Of a DNA stretch of 64,000 bases, positions 36,443 to 46,153 are shown in pieces. The notes under the pieces are model-generated. The model saw only the letters and a program-made list of their open reading frames with translations. It ran no database searches and was not told where the DNA came from. A program made the translations under genes and the position numbers. Source of the DNA: Shewanella maritima (GTDB lineage: Bacteria > Pseudomonadota > Gammaproteobacteria > Enterobacterales > Shewanellaceae); NCBI RefSeq assembly GCF_004295345.1, contig NZ_CP036200.1, positions 2,108,001 through 2,172,000 of the forward strand, given 5' to 3'. The number at the start of each line of letters is the position of its first letter. The stretch's first letter is position 1.

Positions 36443-36501
36443 CCCAGTGTAAAATACTCATCAACATTTTTATGCCCCTGTGCAATCAGCGAGACAACAC
36501 C

Positions 36502-37125
36502 ATGACAACCGAGCAAAAGAAAACCCGCAGTGAAATAAAGCGTGAGGCAATAATTGAAGCCGCACAGCAAGCTTTTACTGAATGCGGTGTGGCAGCAACG
36601 AGCATGGATAAGATTGCAGAACAAGCGCAAGTATCTAAGCGCACCGTGTACAACCACTTCAAAACAAAAGAAGAGCTGGTGATGCACCTAGTAAATCGCT
36701 TGTGGGAAGAGTCACTCGCGCGCCCTACGCTTGAGTATGATGCCGATCGCGACTTGCAAAGTCAGTTGACGGAGTTGCTACTAGGTGAAATCAACCAAAT
36801 GGCTCAACAAGTTAATATTGATGTTGCCCGCATGGCAATTGGCCACCTGTTTTACGACACCACAGGTATGAGCCAGGAAATGCAACGTTTGAAAGATTCA
36901 GAAACAGCAATCCTACGCTGGATAAAAGCGGCAAAATTAGATGGTCGTCTAGAAGTCAGCGCCCCCTTATTTGCTAGTGAGCAGATTTGGCACCTAATGA
37001 AAGGCCATTGTTTCTGGTCACATATCATAGGTAACTTACCTCCGTTACCTGAAAGTGACCGACTGCATCTAGCTAAAGAGACTGCACTGATGTTTCTTGC
37101 TCGCTACCAAACAGACAAGTCATAA
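36502..37125 (+). CDS. TetR/AcrR family transcriptional regulator
   Basis: About 207 residues. The N-terminal helix-turn-helix is textbook: EIKREAIIEAAQQAFTECGVAATSMDKIAEQAQVSKRTVYNHFKTKEELVMHLV. A C-terminal helical TetR ligand-binding domain of the AefR-like type follows (YDTTGMSQEMQRLKDSE). The likely target is the divergent MBL hydrolase gene and itself, through the palindrome at 36396-36416. ATG 36502 is favoured over 36472 by homology. The ligand is unknown. Confidence 0.9.
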   Translation: MTTEQKKTRSEIKREAIIEAAQQAFTECGVAATSMDKIAEQAQVSKRTVYNHFKTKEELVMHLVNRLWEESLARPTLEYDADRDLQSQLTELLLGEINQMAQQVNIDVARMAIGHLFYDTTGMSQEMQRLKDSETAILRWIKAAKLDGRLEVSAPLFASEQIWHLMKGHCFWSHIIGNLPPLPESDRLHLAKETALMFLARYQTDKS

Positions 37126-37346
37126 AATCCTCACTCGACGACGATAGAGCCAATACAGTGAGATAGATCACACAGACTCAACAACCAATGTATCACTTTG
37201 TATCTCTATGTAAATTAACGCAAAGATGCAAGTTAAAGCCATTGAATAATTTAGAGTGGGCGAGTAAATTTGCGAATATATGAATTATTCAATACGCCTT
37301 TATGAATATCAAAAGGTGAGAGTTTACACGGAGGTTAACTAAATTG

Positions 37347-39287
37347 ATGCTGCACAAACTGTTGGTCAGGTTTACGCTACTATTGTTGCTTGTTAGCAAC
37401 ACGGCTATAGCGACTGACAATGCAGCTGCTCGTATGAAATACACCTCGGTAAATATCACCCCAAACTCAGTTACCGAAGCGACCGCGACAGAGAAAAATG
37501 TTGCCGAGCGTATCTTATATATCGCCGAAGATCACACCATGCTGCCAGCAGATATTGCCAAAGAAGCCGAGCAGCTATTGCAACTTTCTAAACAGAAAAA
37601 CTGGCTCAAAAACGAGGTAATGGCTGCAGCAGCAAAAGCCTCGATGCTGAGCTATATGGAAGACATTCCAGAGGCCTTATCGCTAATTAATCGCTACTTA
37701 CCGATAGCCCAAACCAATCACTATAAATCCACAGAGATTCGCCTGCGTTTAGCCTACCTAACGGCAAGTGACGCCATGGGACAGTCAGATGAAGCCCTGC
37801 AGCAAATTCAGCACTTATTAGATTTAATCCCCACAATTTCAGATCAAACGCAAATTGGGCGTGTCTATCTCAGTATTGCTGAATACCAATACGCCCAACG
37901 CGACTTTGGCGAATCGCTTACCTATATGCAAAAAGCCTATCAGCTATTTGCAGCATCAGATCACAAAGTAAAACTCAGTGACACCTTAAATGCACTCGCC
38001 AACTTATATAACGCCCTAGGTGATAGACAATCTGCGATTAGTTATTACCAGCAAGCTCTCGCGATGAAGCAAGAACTAAAAGACGACTACAGCACTGCAG
38101 TTATCGCCTATAACCTAGGCACAACCTACTCCCAAGATAGGCAATTTGATCTAGCCAAACAAACGCTAGCTTTAACGATAGAGCTCACTGAAAAAACAAA
38201 GGATGATGTCGGCACAGCGCTTGCTCAAATGGGAATTGCCGGGATTGCACTCAAGCAGGGGAAAACAGCTAAAGCTATTGAACTATTCTCCATCGCCAAA
38301 TCGAGCTTTGAGCAAATTGGTGTAGCCAGAGGTTGTTTTCAAGCAACACTTGGACTTCATGATGCTTTCTACCAAACTCAGCAATATCAGCGCGCACGGG
38401 AACAATTAGAGGATTTACAACAGTTAGCGCAACAACTCGATTTAGATGACTTCTATGCAAAAGTGAGCAAACGTGAGGCTGACAACGCCGCAATAAAGGG
38501 TGACTTCGAACAAGCTTATATCAAACTACTTAGCTTTCATGAGCAAACCGTAGATAAGTATGAGCAGGAAAAGCAAGGCAATATTCAACAGTTAAAAGTG
38601 CGTTTTGATACCGAAATAGCCCAACAACAAAACCAACTACTGCAGAAACAAAATCAGGTAAAACAGCTTCAAATTGAGCAACAAAGTAACCAACGCCTCG
38701 TGCTGATATTGGCAGTATTAGTTGGTGGTATTATGCTGTTTTATCAATTTAGAAATCGCCAGTTCTATCGAAACCTTGCGATGAAAGATTCGCTCACATC
38801 TGCGGCAAACCGCCGGGCGATTATTAGTTCAGGCAAACAAAAGTGTGCTTGCGAGACTAACTCCACGACAGTTGTATTGGTCGACTTAGATAACTTTAAA
38901 TCGATCAACGACACCTATGGCCATGACACTGGCGACGAAGTACTGATTGCATTTGCCCACGCCTGCAGACAAACCATGCGTAAACATGATGAATTTGGTC
39001 GTTACGGCGGCGAAGAATGGTTACTGTTGCTTGACCGTGCCAGCGAGCAAGATGTAATTGCCGTAATGCGCCGAATTCACAATACCCTAAACAAACAGGC
39101 TCTCAACGGTTATCCAAAGGATAAAGTCATTAACTTTAGTTGTGGCGTTGCAGTCAACCCTGCTCACGAGTCCCACCGACTAGACACGCTAATTAACCTC
39201 GCAGACGAACGTTTATATCAAGCCAAACAATCGGGACGTAATGCTATTGGCCTGACCGACCAGGTTGTTAAAATCTATCAAAGCTAA
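37347..39287 (+). CDS. TPR-containing diguanylate cyclase
   Basis: 646 residues with a GGAGG site. An N-terminal signal peptide (LLVRFTLLLLLVSNTAIA) exports a large TPR sensor domain (about 140-400: repeats such as SDTLNALANLYNALGDRQSAISYYQQALAMK). A coiled coil leads to a membrane helix (RLVLILAVLVGGIMLFYQF) and a cytoplasmic GGDEF domain. The active-site motif is GGEEW, a Trp in place of Phe. The product-inhibition site RKHD sits five residues before it. The TPR part probably senses a periplasmic peptide or protein. It is the first of two tandem paralogues. Confidence 0.9.
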   Translation: MLHKLLVRFTLLLLLVSNTAIATDNAAARMKYTSVNITPNSVTEATATEKNVAERILYIAEDHTMLPADIAKEAEQLLQLSKQKNWLKNEVMAAAAKASMLSYMEDIPEALSLINRYLPIAQTNHYKSTEIRLRLAYLTASDAMGQSDEALQQIQHLLDLIPTISDQTQIGRVYLSIAEYQYAQRDFGESLTYMQKAYQLFAASDHKVKLSDTLNALANLYNALGDRQSAISYYQQALAMKQELKDDYSTAVIAYNLGTTYSQDRQFDLAKQTLALTIELTEKTKDDVGTALAQMGIAGIALKQGKTAKAIELFSIAKSSFEQIGVARGCFQATLGLHDAFYQTQQYQRAREQLEDLQQLAQQLDLDDFYAKVSKREADNAAIKGDFEQAYIKLLSFHEQTVDKYEQEKQGNIQQLKVRFDTEIAQQQNQLLQKQNQVKQLQIEQQSNQRLVLILAVLVGGIMLFYQFRNRQFYRNLAMKDSLTSAANRRAIISSGKQKCACETNSTTVVLVDLDNFKSINDTYGHDTGDEVLIAFAHACRQTMRKHDEFGRYGGEEWLLLLDRASEQDVIAVMRRIHNTLNKQALNGYPKDKVINFSCGVAVNPAHESHRLDTLINLADERLYQAKQSGRNAIGLTDQVVKIYQS

Positions 39288-39476
39288 TTGAAGCTAACAG
39301 ACCTATCACCACAGAAACAAACGTTTAAGTATCAAACTGTTACACAGATTAAATAATCGTAAATTTTGCATTAAAACGCGTTGAATAAACTAGGCTAACA
39401 AGGTAACGTGTGGCGCTTAATTAACCAGTCTAGACACTGGTGTACTGATACGGACAGATTTCAAGGCTTAACCTGC

Positions 39477-41399
39477 ATGCCACCTCACCTTGCATTCTAT
39501 ACTCGCTTGTTCATCACAACCGTGATGTTAACAACCAGCTTTGCAACTGTAGCCAAGCCCAGTAACATCATTGATGAAGCCGAAATTGCAGCAGGCAATG
39601 TCACCCAACTAACTATGCTTCAGCGTATTGAATACCTAGCACAAGACCAAGCATTAGCTCCTAACGACATCATTACCGAAACCGAGCAGCTCATTCGCCT
39701 TGCTCAGCATAATCAGTGGCTAAAAAATGAAGTGATGGCTGCAACGGTGCAAGTTGAAATGCTTGCATATATGGAGCGTGTTGAAGAGGCAAATACCCAA
39801 ATTAACCACTACTTGCCCATTACTGAATCTCAACACTTTCAAGAGCTCAATATCAGGATGCAGCTCGCTCAGCAACGCATAAGTGATTCAGTTGGATATT
39901 CAGAAGAGGTCGAGCAACAAAAACAACTACTACTGGAAATCGCACCCACGTTAAGTAATCGGCACCTGGCTGGGAAAATTTATCTGTCGGTAGCCGAGCG
40001 CCAGTATGCTCACAACCAGCTAGATCAATCGCTGAAAAACATGCAGCAAGCCTACAATATTTTCTTTGAGCTAGATGATCAGGTTAATTTAAGTGATGTG
40101 CTTAACTCATTGGCAAACCTCTACAACTACCTTGGCGACGACCTAGCGGCGATTGACTACTTTAAACAAGCCTTAGCAATCAAAAAGCAGCTGAAAGACG
40201 AATTTAGTAGTGCCGTCATCGCCTATAACCTGGGGATCACATACAGCCACTTAAACAAACTCGAATTAGCAGAACAAGCATTGGCTGAGTCTTTCAGCCT
40301 CAGCCGTAGTATCGACGATGAAATTGGTGTTTTACTTGCCAAAGCCGGACTCGGCAGCGTTGCCCGTTTACAAGGTGATTATGAGCAAGCGATAAAACTT
40401 TATAGCGAAACTCGCGAGGCCTTTCTTGGCACAGGGGTAAATCGAGATATCTATAGCGCCACACTAGGTTTATTTGACAGTCATTTTGCGGCCGGCAACA
40501 TAGCGCAAGCTCAGGCTTTATTGCCTGAGCTTGAGCAACTCGCCAGTCAACTTAACGCTCAAAACGCTTCGCTTAAGCTACTGCGACGACAAGCCAAAAA
40601 CGCCTATGCCATGGGTGAGTACCAACAGGCATATAACAAAATGGAAAGTTATTACGAGCAAGAGTTAGCAGTATACGAGCACGAAAAAAAGAAGAAGCTA
40701 CAAACCCTTAAAGTACGATTTGACACTGAAATGGCTCAGCAAAACAACGAGCTGCTGAAAAAAGACTTACAGCTAAAACAGCTGCAACTCGACAGCCAAA
40801 GTAACCAACGCTTGTACTTAATACTCGCCATTTTAGGGGGTGCGTTGCTACTATTTAGGCAGTTCAAACATCGTCAATTCTATCGCGATCTAGCGATGAA
40901 AGACCCGCTCACATCCGCTGCTAACCGAAGAGCTGTTATCAATGCGGGGCAACTAATTTGTGCCAACAGTCAAAGTGCTGCCACCATTATTTTGGTCGAC
41001 TTAGATAACTTTAAACAAATCAATGACAGCTTTGGTCATGACACTGGCGATGAAGTGCTGATAGCCTTTGCCAACGCCTGCAAACAAACACTGCGCAAAA
41101 GCGACACTTTTGGGCGTTATGGCGGTGAAGAGTGGCTTATTTTGCTAGATCAGGCAAATGAGGGGCATGCTGTTGCTGTACTCAAGCGGATCCATCAAGC
41201 GCTTAACCAGCAAGCATTAATTGGCGTGCCAAACGACCAAGATATCAACTTCAGTAGCGGCGTGGTCATGCGCGAGGCTAACAGCGAGCTGCAGCTGGAC
41301 ACACTTATCAACCTTGCAGACCAAAGGCTATATCAAGCCAAAGCATCAGGTCGTAATGCAATTCAACTATCAGAACAATTGGTCGCTCTATCTTCCTAG
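39477..41399 (+). CDS. TPR-containing diguanylate cyclase, paralogue
   Basis: About 640 residues. It has the same architecture as the upstream gene: signal peptide (LFITTVMLTTSFATVA), TPR sensor, coiled coil, membrane helix (LYLILAILGGALLLF) and GGDEF domain. Active site GGEEW, inhibition site RKSD. Near-identical segments such as AVIAYNLG(T/I)TYS and LSDVLNSLANLYN show tandem duplication. The TPR parts have diverged, so they probably sense different signals. Start ATG 39477 is chosen for the signal peptide; a GTG at 39408 also has a site. Confidence 0.9.
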   Translation: MPPHLAFYTRLFITTVMLTTSFATVAKPSNIIDEAEIAAGNVTQLTMLQRIEYLAQDQALAPNDIITETEQLIRLAQHNQWLKNEVMAATVQVEMLAYMERVEEANTQINHYLPITESQHFQELNIRMQLAQQRISDSVGYSEEVEQQKQLLLEIAPTLSNRHLAGKIYLSVAERQYAHNQLDQSLKNMQQAYNIFFELDDQVNLSDVLNSLANLYNYLGDDLAAIDYFKQALAIKKQLKDEFSSAVIAYNLGITYSHLNKLELAEQALAESFSLSRSIDDEIGVLLAKAGLGSVARLQGDYEQAIKLYSETREAFLGTGVNRDIYSATLGLFDSHFAAGNIAQAQALLPELEQLASQLNAQNASLKLLRRQAKNAYAMGEYQQAYNKMESYYEQELAVYEHEKKKKLQTLKVRFDTEMAQQNNELLKKDLQLKQLQLDSQSNQRLYLILAILGGALLLFRQFKHRQFYRDLAMKDPLTSAANRRAVINAGQLICANSQSAATIILVDLDNFKQINDSFGHDTGDEVLIAFANACKQTLRKSDTFGRYGGEEWLILLDQANEGHAVAVLKRIHQALNQQALIGVPNDQDINFSSGVVMREANSELQLDTLINLADQRLYQAKASGRNAIQLSEQLVALSS

Positions 41400-41510
41400 G
41401 CCCTAGTTTTATATAGATTTTGTTGAAAGTCTTTCTTTATCAAGGCTCTTTTTCAACACTGCACTATCATTACAATGACCAACACTCGAAGAATATAGGA
41501 TCACGCTTTT

Positions 41511-42353
41511 ATGGACTCGTCTAAATCTCTACTCGCTTTGGCATTACTAGCAACCAGCACCATTGCAGCTACAGTGACCATCACTGGAGCCTATGCAGCC
41601 GACAAGCAATCTCACCTGGTAAGCGCCAGCGACATAAACTGGGGTTACTTAAACCCACTAAGAGGCGACAAGAGTCCGGGAGCGGCCGACCTGTGGGGCG
41701 ACCGTACTAAAAATACCGCAACTGGCATGTTAGTGCGCTTTAAAAAAGGCTTTTCATCACCACCGCACATCCACAACATCTCATACCGCGGTGTTGTGAT
41801 AGACGGTCTAATGCATAACGACGATCCGAGTGCAGAAAAAATGTGGCTACCAACCGGCTCATTTTGGACTCAACCAGCGGGTGAAAACCACATTACAGCG
41901 GCAGATGGTCAAACAAACCTTATCTATTTAGAAATCGATAGTGGCCCTTACCTTGTGCAACCAAGTAGTGAGCATTTTGACAATGGTGAGCGCCCGATTA
42001 ACCAACACTCAAGCAATATGGTGTGGTTAGCACCAACTGATGCAACGGCTGTAAATCAGTCTAACGCTCAGGTTACTTATCTTTGGGGCAGTACCAAAAT
42101 AGGTGAAATGGGCGGCGCCATGATCAAGCTGCCAGCCAAATTTGATGGCGAGCTAAAGGTAACGGCTGATGAATTTCGCACCGTGGTGATTGCCGGTGAA
42201 CTTGACTATCAATCTAAAGAGCAACCTAGTATTAACCTAAAACCTGGGAGCTATGTTAGCTCAAATGGCGAGTTCAGCCACCAGCTGCAAACCGAGGTTG
42301 CTACCACCTTGTATATCAGAACAAATGGCAGCTTTAATTTAAACAGCAAATAA
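41511..42353 (+). CDS. Periplasmic cupin protein, DUF4437 type
   Basis: 280 residues. A signal peptide ([23 protein letters not shown]) is followed by two cupin-like barrels. The first has the metal-site region [21 protein letters not shown] and the second [29 protein letters not shown]. It matches DUF4437 (cupin of unknown function). The HIH and later His/Glu residues could bind a metal. It follows the cyclase pair after 111 bases. Confidence 0.82.
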   Translation: MDSSKSLLALALLATSTIAATVTITGAYAADKQSHLVSASDINWGYLNPLRGDKSPGAADLWGDRTKNTATGMLVRFKKGFSSPPHIHNISYRGVVIDGLMHNDDPSAEKMWLPTGSFWTQPAGENHITAADGQTNLIYLEIDSGPYLVQPSSEHFDNGERPINQHSSNMVWLAPTDATAVNQSNAQVTYLWGSTKIGEMGGAMIKLPAKFDGELKVTADEFRTVVIAGELDYQSKEQPSINLKPGSYVSSNGEFSHQLQTEVATTLYIRTNGSFNLNSK

Positions 42354-42377
42354 CTACTGATTCTACAAAATGAAGGT

Positions 42378-42407
42378 TGACTGGTTATCGCTCTCAATGA
42401 TAGCCAG
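42378..42407. other. Imperfect hairpin after the cupin gene
   Basis: GACTGGTTATC / GATAGCCAGTC forms a stem of 10 of 11 pairs without a U-run, 25 bases past the stop; possibly a terminator of atypical kind. Confidence 0.4.
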
Positions 42408-42733
42408 TCCACCCAAATAGGCTGAGCAGCCTTAAAAGTTGTCAAGGGACTGTTAACACCGCCTCCCATTCAATACAAATTCAAAGCATTCCACCACCGC
42501 GCAAACAATCAACAACAACCAGTAACAGCACCCCTACCGTTTACAACAAGTTTGCAACAGCGCTTTTAGTAACACTCACAAAACACATTAAAGAAGTTTA
42601 GTGGTGAATCTCTGACTATCATTCTCATCCATTCTTGATAAGGCATACTTATCAAGCACTTAAATGGCTCAACAATGGAATTGCCTAAGCGCCATATGAA
42701 GAGCAACAACAATCTAGTCAGAGAGATTATTTA
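42408..42733. promoter_or_regulatory. Leader/promoter region of the beta-barrel gene
   Basis: TGACTATCATTCTCA (42613-42627) matches the 15-bp Fur core at 12 positions. CTTGATAA / TTATCAAG (42634-42656) is a perfect 8-bp hairpin. Both suggest control of the outer-membrane protein downstream. Neither is proven. Confidence 0.35.
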
Positions 42734-43399
42734 ATGAAAAAGTTCATCTTAGCTTCAATCGCTACTGCTGTTTTAGCAACTTCAACTGTTTCTGCAAGCG
42801 AGTTCACCATCAACCCAATGATTGGTGCTTCTAACAACAAAGCATTTGGTACTAGCTTTGCTGCTGGTGTTGAAGCAGGCTATGGCGATGTGCTTATGGG
42901 TTACACCTACACTGGCACTTCAGAGAAGACGTCTTCTGAATTCATCTACGACGGCCAAGAAGCATTCACCAACAGTAAAGACGAATTTTCTGCTCACTCT
43001 ATCTACGCGGGTTACCAGTTTGACGTTGCGGCAGGTAAGTTAGCGGTTAAAGCTGGTGTTGAAATCTCTAAGCGTAAAGCTAATGGCTCATTTGGTTGGG
43101 AAGCAATGACACCAACACCATTCTCAACTGCAAACAACGAAGGTGGTATGCTGCAATCTTCAGTGAAAGGTGAATCTTTGGTTCGCCCAATGGTTGGTTT
43201 AGGCTACCACTTAGACAACGGTTGGAACTTCAACTTACACTACACTTTCCACCGCAGCGACCGCCAAGCTACAGCTAACTTTACAGGCGCTTATATGAGT
43301 GCAGATGGATTTGAAGAAGAAAGCATCAGAAACGTTAAGACATCACTTAGCGACAAAGACATGAGCACTTGGATGTTCACTGTTGGTTACCGCTTCTAA
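42734..43399 (+). CDS. Outer-membrane beta-barrel protein
   Basis: 221 residues. A signal peptide (KKFILASIATAVLATSTVSA) precedes a mature barrel of about 200 residues with alternating hydrophobic strands, each ending in aromatic residues (AGYQFDVAAGKLAVKAGVEI, GYHLDNGWNFNLHYTFH), and a terminal Phe (MFTVGYRF), the BAM signal. Size fits an 8-strand OmpX/Ail/OmpW-like pore or adhesin. No finer assignment is possible. It is followed by a terminator. Confidence 0.82.
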   Translation: MKKFILASIATAVLATSTVSASEFTINPMIGASNNKAFGTSFAAGVEAGYGDVLMGYTYTGTSEKTSSEFIYDGQEAFTNSKDEFSAHSIYAGYQFDVAAGKLAVKAGVEISKRKANGSFGWEAMTPTPFSTANNEGGMLQSSVKGESLVRPMVGLGYHLDNGWNFNLHYTFHRSDRQATANFTGAYMSADGFEEESIRNVKTSLSDKDMSTWMFTVGYRF

Positions 43400-43434
43400 G
43401 CAGATAAGCTAATTAGTTTTATAGCTAAATAGCC

Positions 43435-43469
43435 AAAAAAATACCTCATGCTAGTGAGGTATTTTCTTG
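43435..43469 (+). terminator. Terminator of the beta-barrel gene
   Basis: AAAATACCTCA-TGCTAG-TGAGGTATTTT with a U-run, 36 bases past the stop. Confidence 0.85.
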
Positions 43470-43651
43470 AACAAACTTTGCCTTGCAGCACTTTTACCAG
43501 CCCAGAGACAGTAACAGTGCGGTTTATTCAAGCAAGTTTGTCAGTTAAGGGATTCTCTGACACCAAGGATGGTTCTCAATCGCTTGCGTCACCGGCCTGA
43601 GCTCGCAATCATAAGCTGCTTTCTGCCAGTAATAATTTCAACTCTACCAAG

Positions 43652-44341
43652 TTACATATGGTTATCACCCACGCTTAGCGAAATGATTTTGCTGATTTCG
43701 GCAAGTTTTAAACCCGTTTGCTGTTGATACTCATTAAATACTTTCTGGGTTTGCTTAAGCCCTGATTTCGACGTAAAACCACTATCGACTAACTTATTGG
43801 CTTTTAAATAAGCTTGCACATCTTGCGATAACAAAAAGGTATCTTTACCTATCGAGCGTAAAAAATACGGCCCTGTATTACCGCCTAAACGCGCGCCTTT
43901 TTGCTTTAGAATTTGCCATAAACCCACAATATCATCGCTCGGCCAGTGAGCAATAAACTCAGCAAAACTGCCGTGTTCACGGGTCATTTGCTGCACCATA
44001 TAAGCGTTATCGACAATCGCCTGAGTTTTCTTTTGGTGGCGAATAAGCGTTGGATTGGTTGCGCGATCTTGAATTTGCTCTGGCGACAACATCAATACTT
44101 TAAAAGGATCAAAGTCGAAAAAGGCTTTCTCATACTCAGGCCATTTGTTCTCAACCACTCGCCACACAAAGCCGCTTTGAAATACCCGCTTACTCATTAC
44201 AGATAGTAACTCGGCGTCGCTGTACTCGCTTATTTGCGCGGCGCTCAGTGTGTCTGGCAGCAATAATTCAACCGCATCAGGCCCGCCTTTACGCTCGCAA
44301 GCACGTTGATAAATAGACGAGAACTTTTCTAACTTAGCCAC
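43652..44341 (-). CDS. DNA-3-methyladenine glycosylase I family protein
   Basis: About 229 residues. It is a Tag-like helix-hairpin-helix glycosylase removing 3-methyladenine: FSSIYQRACERKGG, MSKRVFQSGFVWRVVENKWPEYEKAF (the Tag Ile/Phe and Trp positions), RATNPTLIRHQKKTQAIVDNA and QLLKQKGARLGG-like sequence followed by PYFLRSIGKDTFLLSQDV. The family uses a Cys/His zinc site, which is not obvious here. GTG 44341 has GGAG upstream; the frame also opens at a GTG at 44353. Confidence 0.82.
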   Translation of the reverse strand: MAKLEKFSSIYQRACERKGGPDAVELLLPDTLSAAQISEYSDAELLSVMSKRVFQSGFVWRVVENKWPEYEKAFFDFDPFKVLMLSPEQIQDRATNPTLIRHQKKTQAIVDNAYMVQQMTREHGSFAEFIAHWPSDDIVGLWQILKQKGARLGGNTGPYFLRSIGKDTFLLSQDVQAYLKANKLVDSGFTSKSGLKQTQKVFNEYQQQTGLKLAEISKIISLSVGDNHM

Positions 44342-44390
44342 TTTGTGCTCCACAATATTTAATGGTATCTGCTATCTAAGCTTATCGAAC

Positions 44391-44978
44391 CTAGGCGACT
44401 CTCTTTGCTTGCTCGACAACTTGCTCAGGTACAGATTGTAATTTAGGTGCGAGATTTTGCTCTTTTTTAAGCTGTAGGAATTCTTTCCACTTCACCACTT
44501 CTGCTGGCATTTGTGGTTGCTCACCGTCAAAACCTGCTTCACGCACTAGTTCTGCAATCGGCACTTGTTTGCCTTTATGCAAGAACACACCACGCACATG
44601 CACAATACAGTGCAAGCCACGTTTAGTGACAAAACGGTGCTCAATGTAAAAGTACTTTTGATCCCAACCAACTATCTTGGTCTCAATTTCAAACTTTTCC
44701 ATTGGCTTAATATCACGGATAAAAGTGAATTCAGAAGCATTAACAATCGGCAGCCAACCCAAGCGTAAAAAGCGTTTCATAAAGCCCATTTCGGCAATCA
44801 TGTGGGTGCGCGCTAAATCCATAAATGCTGGGTAACGCGAATTAGTGAGGTGCATATTGATGTCGCAATCAAGCGGCAAGGCACGAAAGCTAATACGGCT
44901 TACATCTAAAAAACCAATACGTTTAGTGCGATGAATACGCCACAGAAACAGCCAAATCAGGCGAAAGTACAAGTTCAT
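44391..44978 (-). CDS. Acyl-CoA thioesterase (hot-dog fold, THEM6-like)
   Basis: 195 residues. After a short hydrophobic N-terminus (YFRLIWLFLWRIHRTK), a 4HBT hot-dog domain has LPLDCDINMHLTNSRYPAFMDLAR with the catalytic-region Asp/His and FEIETKIVGWDQKYFYIEHRF. It probably hydrolyses acyl-CoA or acyl-ACP. It lies 49 bases upstream of the glycosylase gene, so the two could be co-transcribed. Confidence 0.85.
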   Translation of the reverse strand: MNLYFRLIWLFLWRIHRTKRIGFLDVSRISFRALPLDCDINMHLTNSRYPAFMDLARTHMIAEMGFMKRFLRLGWLPIVNASEFTFIRDIKPMEKFEIETKIVGWDQKYFYIEHRFVTKRGLHCIVHVRGVFLHKGKQVPIAELVREAGFDGEQPQMPAEVVKWKEFLQLKKEQNLAPKLQSVPEQVVEQAKRVA

Positions 44979-45145
44979 GACTACTACTCCTTAAGTCAGG
45001 GGCACAAGGCTAGCAAAGGTCATACTGGCGAGCAACAATTTAGAGTATCTATCCTAATAACGATAAAGAATGTGATAGATACGGGTGTTTTTTCTCAGCC
45101 AGAAGCATTAGCATTGAAGCCCCTAATGGATAAGCCATTAGGATA
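44979..45145. other. Divergent promoter region before the FMN riboswitch
   Basis: Holds the promoters of the thioesterase (-) and ribB (+). CCTAATGG / CCATTAGG (45122-45142) is an 8-bp inverted repeat that touches the riboswitch; it may be part of the leader. Confidence 0.4.
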
Positions 45146-45311
45146 ATTCTCAGGGCGGGGCGAAATTCCCCACCGGCGGTAATTTATGTCAGGCATTGCC
45201 ACATAATCAGCCCGCGAGCGCTCGATACGTCGAGGTCAGCAGATCTGGTGCCTTCCTCCAACATTGAGGGATATTCCAGAGCCGACGGTTATAGTCCGGA
45301 TGAAAGAGAAT
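45146..45311 (+). ncRNA. FMN riboswitch (RFN element)
   Basis: All conserved blocks are present in order: CAGGGCGGGGCGAAATTCCC, ACCGGCGGTAA, AGCCCGCGAGCG, GGTCAGCAGATCTGGTG, TTCCAGAGCCGACGGTTA and AGTCCGGATGAAAGAGAA. P1 is ATTCTC (45146-45151) with GAGAAT (45306-45311). It senses FMN and shuts down riboflavin synthesis via ribB downstream. Confidence 0.97.
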
Positions 45312-45318
45312 AGAAAAC

Positions 45319-45406
45319 CACTAGCAGCTCACGCTGTTAGTGCGCTTGCTATGGCCTGTTGGCCACTTTCCAAAGCCCTGATCCTTGATATTTTTTGGAG
45401 TAAACC
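45319..45406 (+). promoter_or_regulatory. Expression platform of the FMN riboswitch
   Basis: CACTAGCAGC pairs with GCTGTTAGTG (45319-45342). Further on, TTTCCAAA (45367-45374) can pair with TTTGGAG (45394-45400), the ribB ribosome site, which suggests translational control by sequestering. Confidence 0.6.
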
Positions 45407-46063
45407 ATGGATCAGTTATCACTACTTGCGCCTTTTGGCGACCCAATCGAGCGCGTTGAAAAAGCCCTCGCTGCACTTAAGCAAGGTAACGGCGTATTAC
45501 TGCTAGACGATGAAGATCGCGAGAACGAAGGCGACATCATCTATAGCGCAGAGCACCTCACAGCAAAACAAATGGCACTGATGATCCGCGAGTGCAGCGG
45601 CATTGTGTGCTTATGCTTAACCGACGAGCAAGCTAGCAAACTAGAATTGCCGCCAATGGTTGAGAACAACAACAGCGCTAATCAAACTGCGTTTACTGTA
45701 TCGATTGAAGCCAAAGTTGGCGTGACTACCGGCGTGTCAGCCGCAGACCGCGTAACCACGATTAAAACTGCAATCAACCCAGATGCAAAGCCAACCGACC
45801 TTGCCCGCCCAGGCCATGTATTTCCACTACGCGCCCGTAAAGGCGGAGTCATGACTCGCCGCGGTCACACTGAAGGCACGGTTGATTTGATGCAGATGGC
45901 AGGTTTGCAGCCAGCAGGCGTACTTTGTGAACTAACCAATGAAGATGGCACCATGGCCAAAACGCCTGAGATCATAGAGTTTGGCTTAAAGCACAATATG
46001 CCAGTGCTGACCATTGAAGATATGGTGCTTTACCGCCAACAATTTGAGTTAAAGTTAGCTTAG
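45407..46063 (+). CDS. ribB: 3,4-dihydroxy-2-butanone-4-phosphate synthase RibB
   Basis: 218 residues, standard length for the stand-alone enzyme. It converts ribulose 5-phosphate to 3,4-dihydroxy-2-butanone 4-phosphate for riboflavin synthesis. Key motifs: [18 protein letters not shown] (metal/substrate loop), [47 protein letters not shown] and [13 protein letters not shown]. The ATG has GGAG at 45397 and lies behind the FMN riboswitch. A terminator follows at 46103. Confidence 0.97.
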   Translation: MDQLSLLAPFGDPIERVEKALAALKQGNGVLLLDDEDRENEGDIIYSAEHLTAKQMALMIRECSGIVCLCLTDEQASKLELPPMVENNNSANQTAFTVSIEAKVGVTTGVSAADRVTTIKTAINPDAKPTDLARPGHVFPLRARKGGVMTRRGHTEGTVDLMQMAGLQPAGVLCELTNEDGTMAKTPEIIEFGLKHNMPVLTIEDMVLYRQQFELKLA

Positions 46064-46102
46064 GCTAAAGTTAGCTTATCTAACGCTCTACAGCTGCAAA
46101 CT

Positions 46103-46134
46103 AAAAAGCGCAAACTGAATGTTTGCGCTTTTTT
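46103..46134 (+). terminator. Terminator of ribB
   Basis: AAAAAGCGCAAAC-TGAAT-GTTTGCGCTTTTTT: 11-bp stem plus U-run. Confidence 0.92.
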
Positions 46135-46153
46135 GTTGCTTAACGATCAGCGG

